Positions 19,601 to 28,600 of a stretch of 64,000 nucleotides of DNA are shown one piece after another. Below the pieces are notes generated by a model. The model searched no databases and was not told the origin of the DNA. It saw only the letters and a program-made list of their open reading frames with translations. The position numbers and the translations under genes were made by a program. Within the stretch, counting starts at the first letter, position 1; every line of letters begins with the position of its first letter. The DNA lies in the NCBI GenBank assembly GCA_903918755.1, contig CAIXFN010000040.1, positions 116,286 through 180,285 on the forward strand, given 5' to 3'. The stretch is from an uncultured Pedosphaera sp. (lineage in GTDB: Bacteria > Verrucomicrobiota > Verrucomicrobiia > Limisphaerales > Pedosphaeraceae).

Positions 19601-22600
19601 CTCCCGCCCACGGAAAGGTTCCCCGCCAGTGAGAAACTGGTGGCGGTGCTGATGCTGCCCGGAATGCTCAAGCTGTTGAAGGCGATTGCCCCGGAGCCGG
19701 AGATGGTCCGGCCCGTGCCGCTCAGCGTCACTGTCCCGGTGGTGTTCGTGAGGGGGCCGCCGTTCACGGTGAGATTGCCCGCGATCGTGCTGGAACCAGC
19801 CAGCGTCTTGGGGTTGCTCCCGCCGTTGCTCAACACCAGATTGCCATAGGTTGTCGCCACCACCGTCTGGCTGCCGGAACCGTAGTATTCCACCGTGCTC
19901 GCGGGATCAATACTGTAGCTGAATCCGCCGGGGAAAACACCCGCCGTCCGCAGCGAAGCCCCGGCGGCGACTGCCAGGAGGGAACCGCTGCCGCTGGCGG
20001 TAACCGTGTAAGTCGCCAAATCCAGCGTGCCGGCCAGCACCTCCAGGTCACTATAGCTGGAAATGTTTCCCGCCAGGGTGGCCGTGCCGGAGGCCTTGTT
20101 GATATCCACATCGTAAAACGCGCTGGGCCCAATCGACTGCGCGCCTGTGCCGTTGAAGAGTACCAGTCCGCCCGCGGGATTAAGCGTGCCGTTGCAAACC
20201 CAGTCCCCCCCCACCGTCACGGTGGCGGTGAGCGTCGGATTCAAAACGGTGTTGGTCTGAATGTAAACACCCCCGGCCACGGCCACGGTGCCGGCAAAAA
20301 AGAACGTCCCCCCGTTCGTCAGGGTCAGGTTGCCGTTCACCGTGCAGTTGCCGGCCAGCGTGGCAACCCCGGTGGATTTGCTAAAGACCAATTGATTGTA
20401 GGTCACCGGCGCCACCACCTGCGCCGCGCCCCCGCTATAAGTCACCGTGGAACTGCCCGCCGTAAAGGCGCCACTGCTGTAATTAAAGTTGCCGGCGAGG
20501 CTCAGGTTCGCGGCGCCGCTGCACGTGATGTTGGCCCCGCCGGCTTCGTTTAAATCGCCCCCGATGACCACCGTGCCGGAACCTACGTTCAAATTGATCT
20601 TGTGCCCGGAGGTCCCGTCGCTCAACGCCATCGAACCACCCACCGTCAGACTTTGCGCCCCCACCCCAATGGTGTGCGTGACATTGCTGCTCCAGGTGCC
20701 GGAGATGTTGGCGATCGTTTGGAGTGACCCCCCGGCGCCCAGCGTCAAAGTCATGGCCTGGGCGCTCCCAAAAGCAAGGCTCTGCGCCACCGCCGCCGAG
20801 GAGATCGCCGGCTGGTTAGTGGCGGTGGTCGTGCCCAGTTGCACGATGTCGTTAACCGAGGGCGGTAGGGCGGGAACTCCCGCGACCACTGTCCAGTTGG
20901 CCGGATTCTCCCACGCGGTGCTGACCGATCCGTTCCACGCCACCGTGCCGCCCACCGTGCTGGACAACGTCCACCGGCCCGCCAGGTTCGTGATCGCGCT
21001 GTTGGCCACCCAGTTGTTGTTTGTATCGCCTCCGGTGCGCCCGGACAGCAACCAGGTACTGCCGTTGTTCCGGTCCAGGTCCAGCAGGGCCTCCGCGTTG
21101 CCATTCAGTTCCGCATCCTCGTAATGCGCCTGGAATGTCGCGCTATACGGATTGGTCGTCACCAGGCTCACCGTGTATTGCCGGTTGATCGCCCCGCCCC
21201 CCGGAAAATCCCCCACGTTGCCCACGGCCACCACGAGGGTCACGGAACTCAAATTGGACACCGCGGCAAAATTGATCGTGTTATAAGGGCCTTCGAACGC
21301 GTAATTGATGTTTGTCGCGAAACTGTGTTGCCGGGTGATCGTCCCCAACACGATGCCGTTGTTGGTCCGGGTGCTCGTGAGGGTCAGCGTATTGGTGCCG
21401 GTATTGACCGTGCCCTGCGTCATGTCCAGCACCCCCACCGTTTCGTTGGTGGTTAGGTTGACCACCTGCGTACTGCCGGCCTTGTTCACCCGCAGTTGAT
21501 TGAACACCGTCGTCCCGGAAAGCGAGGCATTGGCGGCCCCGTTCATTTCGACCGTGCTGTTGCCGGCCGTGAAGGTGCCGCTGTTCAACCAGTTCCCCGC
21601 GACGTAATTCGTGTAATTACCGCTCCCGCCATTGAAGGTCGCGCCGCCGTCGATCGTGAAATTACCCAGCGCGGTGATGTTGCCCGTCGCAGACTTGCTG
21701 CCGCCACCGGCGACTTCCAGATTATAGTAGGTGAACGGGGCGACCGTTTGGCTACCCGCACCGTTAAAGATTATGGTGTTGGGAATCAGGTTGGTCACGT
21801 CCAGGTTGCCTGCCGTCAATGTCAGGGCCCCCGCCACCCCCAGGGTCGCCGCCGAACTCATCCGCAACAGGGTGCCGTTCAGGGTGGTGTTGAAAAGGTT
21901 GGCCGTGCCGCTGAAAATCGTCGCTCCATTAAAGTTGGCCGTTCCGGCCGTGGCCGTGAAACTCCCGCCCACCGTCAGGTTTCCCGTCAGGGAGAAACTG
22001 TTCGTCAGGGTGATGCTTCCCGGAATGCTCAGCGCGCTGAAGCCCAGGGAGCCAGTGCCGGAGATGGTTTTGCCCGTGCCACTGAAGGTCATCGTTCCGC
22101 TGGTGTTGGTCAGGATTCCTCCGTTCACCGTCAAGTTGCCGGCCACCGTGCAGGCACCCGCCAGCGTCTTGGGGTTGCTCCCCCCGTTGTTCAGCAGCAG
22201 ATTTCCATAAACCGTCGGCACCACCGTTTGGCTTCCGGTGCCGTAATATTCCACGGTGCTCGCCGGATCGAGGAATTGGTTGAATCCGCTGGGGAAAGCT
22301 CCCGCTGTTCGCAACGTGCCACCGGCCTGCACCGTCAAACTTGAATCAGTGCCGCTGGCGGTCAGGGTGTGGCTGGATAAATCCAGCGTGCCATTAATGA
22401 CCTCCACGTCCAGGAAACTGGAGATGTTCCCGGCCAGGGTAGCCGTGCCGGAAGGCTTGTTGATATCCACATCATAGAATGCGCACGCGCCGATGGATTG
22501 CGCGCCCGAACCGTTGAATATCACCATGCCGCCCGCGGGATTGAGTACGCCGTTGCACACCCAATCACCTCCGACATTCAAACTGGCGCTGAGCGTCGGA

Positions 22601-25600
22601 TTCAAAGTTGTGTTGGTCTGGATGAACACGCTCCCGGCCACCGAGAGGCTGCCCGCAAAACCAAATGCTCCCCCGTTGGTCAGCGTCAGATTGCCATTCA
22701 CCGTGGCATTGCCGGTGAGCGTGGCCACCCCACCGGACTTGTTGAAGACCAGCCCATTGTAGGTCACCGCGGCCACCGCCTGCGCCAGTCCTCCAGTGTA
22801 GGTGATGCTGCCCGTCCCCGGTGTGAATGTGCCGCTGGTATAATTGAAATTACCGGCGAGATTGATGTTCCCGGCCCCACTGAAAGTGACATTGGCCCCG
22901 CCGGATTCGGTCAGATCCCCCGCCAGATTGACCGTGCCCGCGCCCAGGTTCAGGTTGATGGTATGTCCACTGGTTCCGTCGCTCAAGCTGAGCGAACCAC
23001 CCACCGTCAGCGTTTGCGCGCCCACGTTAATTGTGTGCGTGGCGCTCGTGCTCCAACTGCCGGAAATATTCCCGGCGGTTTGCAGCGAACCGCCGCCCCC
23101 CAGCGTCAGGGTCATGGCTTGTGCACTGGCAAAGGAAATGCCCTTGGCCGTGGCGGCGGAGGAAATCGTCGGCTGGCGGGTGGCACCCCCCGTGCCCAGT
23201 TGCACGATGTCGTTCGTGGAGGGCGGCAGACTCGGGGTGCCGGATACTACCGTCCAATTGGCTGGGGTCTCCCAGGCAGTGCTGGTCGAACCATTCCAAT
23301 TCACCACCCCGCCACTGGAGCCGGACAGGGTCCAGCGCCCCGCAAGGTTGGTAAGGGAAGCATCGGACACCCAGTTGTTGGTAGGGTCATTGGCAGTCTT
23401 GCCCACAGAAATCCAGGAACCGCCGGTATTCTGAAACAAGGTGAGCAGCGATTCGGTGTTGCCATTCAATTCCGCATCCTGGTAATGCGCCTGGAACGTG
23501 GCGGTGTAGGGATTCGTCGTCGCCAGACTCACCGTGTATTGCCGGTTGATCGCCGCTCCGGAAGGGAAATCGCTGATGCTGCCAATCGCCACCGCCACCG
23601 TCACGGAAGTCACATTGGTCTCGGCGGCAAAAGTGATCGTGTTATACGGACTTTCAAAGGCGTAACCGACGTTGGTTGCGAAACTGTGCTGGTGGGTGAT
23701 GGTGCCCAGCACGATGCCGCTGTTCGTGCGCGTGCTGGTGATGGTCAGCGTGTTTGTGCCCGTGTTCAGTGTGCCCAACGCCATGTCCAGGGTGCCCACG
23801 GTGGCGTTGGTCGCCAGACTGACGACCACCGCCGAATTGGTTAGATTCAAACGCAGTTGGTTGAACACGTTAGCCCCGTTGATGCTCGTATTGGCCGCAC
23901 CGTTCAACTCCACGGTGCTGTTGCCGGCGGTAAAGGTGCCGTTGTTCTGCCAGTTGCCGGTCACATAGTTCGTGTATCCGCCGCTCCCGCCATCGAACGC
24001 CGCCCCCGTGTCAATCGTGAAATTCCCCAGGGCGGCGAGGTTGCCGGTGGACGTCTTGGTGCCGCCGCCGGATATTTCCAGGTTGTAGTAAATGATTGGG
24101 GACAGGACCTGACCGCCGGTGCCATTGAATACCACCGTGTTGGGAATATGGCTGGTGGCGTCAAAGGCTCCGGCCAGCAACGTGGTGGCGCCCGCCACCC
24201 CAAGGGTCGCCGCCGTGCTCATTTGCAGCAGCGTGCCATTCAACGTCAGGTTGAACAGGTTGGCGGTGCCACTGAACAACGTGGACCCGGCAAACGTCAC
24301 GGTTCCCGCCGTGGCGCTGAAGCTGCCGTCGATGTTGAGATTGCCCGTCAGGGAAAAACTGTTCGTGGTCGTGACGCTTCCCCGGATCCACAGCCCGTTG
24401 AAGCCGATCGTTCCCGTCCCGGCAACGGTCTTGTTCGTGCCGCTTAGCGTCACCGTCCCGGCCGTGTGGGTCAGGGTGCCGCCGTTGACCACCAGGTTTC
24501 CCACCACCGTGCTGGAACCGGTCAATGACTTGGGGTTGCTGCCCCCATTGCTCAACAGCAGGTTGCCGTAGGTCGTCGCGGCCACGGTCTGGGGGCTCGC
24601 TCCGTAATACTCCACCGTGCTCGCAGGATCCAGGCTGTTGATGAACCCGCTGGGAAAACTTCCCGCCATTCGCAGGTTGGCCCCGGCGGAAACCGTCAAA
24701 AACGAGCCACTGCCACTTGCGGTGGCCGTGTAGCCCGCCAGGTCCAGCGTGCCGTTGAGCACCTCCAAGTCGATTTCGCTGGAGATGTTTCCCGCCAAAG
24801 TGGCCGCGCCGGCGGATTTATTGATGTCCACATCATAAAACGCGCAGGCACCAATCGACTGTGCGCCCGAACCATTGAAAACCACCAACCCCCCCGCGGG
24901 GTTCAGCGTACCATTGCAAACCCAGTCGCCCCCCACCGTCACGGTGGCAGTAAGCGTCGGGTTCAATACCGTGTTGGTCTGGATGAATACGCCGCCGACT
25001 ACCGTCACGTTGCCGCCAAAGAAAAAAGTGCCCCCGTTGGTCAGGGTCAGGTTGCCGTTCACCGCGGCGTCGCCGCTGAGGGTGGCCACGCCGGTGGTTT
25101 TGTTAAAGAGCAATTGGTTGTACGTCACGGGCGCCACCGTCTGCGCCGCGCCCCCGGTGTAGGTGACCGTGCCAGAGCCCGGCGTAAACGTTCCGCTGGT
25201 GTAATTAAAATTGGCGGACAGGTTTAGTTTACCGGCCCCGCTGCAGGTAATCGCCGCGCCGCCGGACTCCGTCAGGTCGCCCCCGATGTTCACCGTGCCG
25301 GAGCCGATGGTCAGGTTTATCTTGTGCCCGGTGGTCCCGTCACTCAACGCCATCGAACCACCCACCGTCAGAGTTTGCGCGCCAACCGCAATGGTGTGCG
25401 TGACATTGCTGCTCCAGGTGGCGGAGATGTTGGCAACCGTTTGCAGTGAGCCGCCGGCGCCCAGCGTCAAAGTCATGGCCTGGGCGCTCCCCAGGGAAAT
25501 GCTCTTCACCGCGGCGGCGGCGGCGATCGTCGGCTGGAAGGTGGCGGTGGTCGTCCCCAGTTGCGTGATGTCGTTGACCGAGGGCGGCTTGGCGGGAACC

Positions 25601-28600
25601 CCCGCGACCACCGTCCAGTTGGTCGGATTTTCCCACGCCGTGCTGACCGATCCGTTCCAGGCCACCGTGCCGCCCACGGTGCTGGACAACGTCCACCGGC
25701 CCGTCAGGTTGGTAATCGCTCCGTTCGCCACCCAGTTGTTGTTCGTATCGCCGCCGGTCCGCCCGGACAGCAACCAGGTGCCGCCCGTGTTCTGATCCAG
25801 GGCCAGCAGCGACTCCGCATTGCCGTTCAACTCCCCATCCTCGTAATGCGCCTGCCATGTCGCGCTGTAGGGATTGGTCGTGATCAGGCTCACCGTGTAT
25901 TGCCGGTTGATCGCCCCTCCGCCCGGAAAATCGCCCACGTTGCCGATCGCCACGGTGACGGTCACGGAACTCACATTGCTCGCCGACGCAAAATTGATGG
26001 TGTTATAGGGGCCTTCAAACGCATAGCTCACATTCGTCGCAAAGCTGTGCTGGCGGATGATCGTCCCTAACACAATACCGCTGTTGGTGCGGGTGGTGGT
26101 GAGGGTCAGCGCGTTGGTGCCGGTGTTGATCGTGCCCAGCGTCATGTCCAGCGTTCCCACGGTTTCGTTGGTGGTCAGGTTGACCACCAGCGTGCTGCCG
26201 GACTTGTTAACGCGTAATTGATTGAATGCCGTCAACCCGGCAATGGTGGCGTTGGCCGCGCCATTCATTTCGACCGTGCTGTTGCCGGCGGTAAAAGTGC
26301 CGTTGTTCAGCCAGTTGCCCGCCACATAATTCGTGTAGCCGCCGCTTCCCCCGCTGAACGTCGCTCCGTTGTCGATGGTGAAATTACCCAGCGCGGAAAG
26401 GTTGCCCGTCGAGGACTTGGTGCCACCGCCGGCAATCTCCAGGTGGTAGTAGGTGATTGGGTAGGTCGTCTGGCTGCCCGCGCCGTTATAGACAATGGTG
26501 TTGGGCACCTGGTTGGTCACATCGAACGTCCCGGCTGTCAGCGTGATCGTGCCCGCCAGTCCCAGGGTCGCGGCTGAACTCATCCGCAGCAGGGTCCCGT
26601 TCAGCGTGGCGTTGTACAAATTGGCCGTGCCGCTGAACACCGTCGATCCATTGAAGGTTACCGTTCCCGCCGTGGCGGTGAAACTCCCGCCCACCGCCAG
26701 ATTCCCCGCCAGCGAAAAACTGTTGGCGGTGGTGAGGCTGCCCGGAATGCTCAAGTTGTTGAAGGCGATGGCGCCGGAACCGGAGATGGTCTTCCCCGCC
26801 CCACTCAGCGTTACTGTCCCGGTGGTGTTGGTCAGCACGCCGCTGTTGACCGTCAGATTTCCCGCAATCGTGCTGGAGCCGGCCAGTGTCTTGGGATTAC
26901 TCCCGCCATTGTTTAACAGCAGGTTCCCGTAGCTTGTCGCCAACACCGTCTGGCTTCCGGAGCCGTAATATTCCACCGTGCTGGCGGGATCCATGTTGGC
27001 CACGAAACCGCCGGGAAAGCTGCCCGCCGTCCGCAATGCGGCCCCGGCGGCAACCGTCAAGGTCGAGCCGCTGCCGCTGGCAGTAACCGTGAAGCCCCCC
27101 ATATCCAGCGTGCCGCTCCGCACTTCCACGTCAACGAAACTGGAAATGTTCCCTGCCAGGGTGGCCGTGCCCGCCGGCTTGTTAATATCCAGGTCGTAGA
27201 AAGCGGTCGCGCCGATGGCTTGCGCGCCGGCGCCGTTGAAAGCCACCAGGCCGCCAGCCGGGCTGAACGTACCGCCGCAATCCCAGTCGCCCCCGACGGA
27301 AAGAGTCGTGGATGCCGCCGGATTCAACACCGTGCCGGCCCGGATATAAACGCTGCCCGCCACGGTCACATTCCCGGCAAAATAAAATGTTCCTCCGTTG
27401 GTCAGGGTCAGATTACCGTTTACCGCGGCATTGCCGGTCAGAGTGGCCACCCCCGCCGCCTTGTTGAAAGTAAGTTGGTTGTAACTCACGGGCGCCACGG
27501 TTTGTGCCCCGCCCCCAGTATAATTTACCGTGCCGCTTCCGGGAGTAAAAGTACCGCTGGTGTAGTTGAAATTGTTGGTCAGATTCAGGTTTCCCGCGCC
27601 GCTGAAAGTGATGCTGGCTCCGCCGGATTCACTCAGGTCGCCAACCATATTTACCGTCCCTGAGCCAATATTGAGATTGATCACATGGCCGTTGGTCCCA
27701 TCGCTCAACGACAACGAACCACCCACGGTCAATGTTTGCGCGCCCACGGCGATCGAGTGCGTGACGTTGCTGTTCCACGTGCCCGAAATGTTGGCAATCG
27801 TCTGGAGCGAGCCCCCGCTCAGGGTCAAGGTCATCGCCTGCGAGCTGCCAAAGGCTATGCTCTTCACCGCCGCGGTGGCGGAGATGGTGGGCTGGTAAGT
27901 GGCTGCCATCGTGCCCAACTGCACAATATCAATGGTCGACGGCGGGATCGCCGGCACCCCGGAGATCACCGTCCAGTTGGCCGGAGCCTCCCACGCCGTG
28001 CTCACCGACCCGTTCCAAGCCACCGTGCCTCCCACCATCTCGTCCAGCGTCCACCGGCCGGTGAGGTTGGTGAGTCCACTGTTCGCCACCCAGTTGTTGT
28101 TCGTGTCACCGGAAGTTCGCCCCGATAGCAGCCAGGTGCCGCCCGTGTTCTGGTCCAAGGCCAGCAGCGACTCCCCATTGCCGTTCAACTCCCCGTCCTC
28201 GTAATGCGCCTGCAAGGTGGCGTTGTAGGCATTCGTCGTCCCCAGGCTCACGGTGTACTGCCGGTTGATCGCCCCGCCCCCGGGAAAATCCGCCACATTG
28301 CCAACCGCCACGGTTACCGTCACGGAACTCAGATTGGTCTCCGCCGCAAAACTGATCGTGTTGTATGGGCTCTCAAAAGCATAGCTGACGTTTGTGGTGA
28401 AGCTGTGCTGATGGGTGATGGTCCCCAGCACGATGCCGCTGTTGGTGCGCGTGGTCGTCAGCGTCAGCGTGTTGGTGCCCGTGTTGATGCTGCCCAGCGC
28501 CATATCGAGTGTGCCCACCGTTTCATTGGTGCCAAGGTTGACCACCAGTGTGCTGTTGGCTTTGTTGAGCCGCAGCTGGTTGAACACCGTCGTGCCGTTC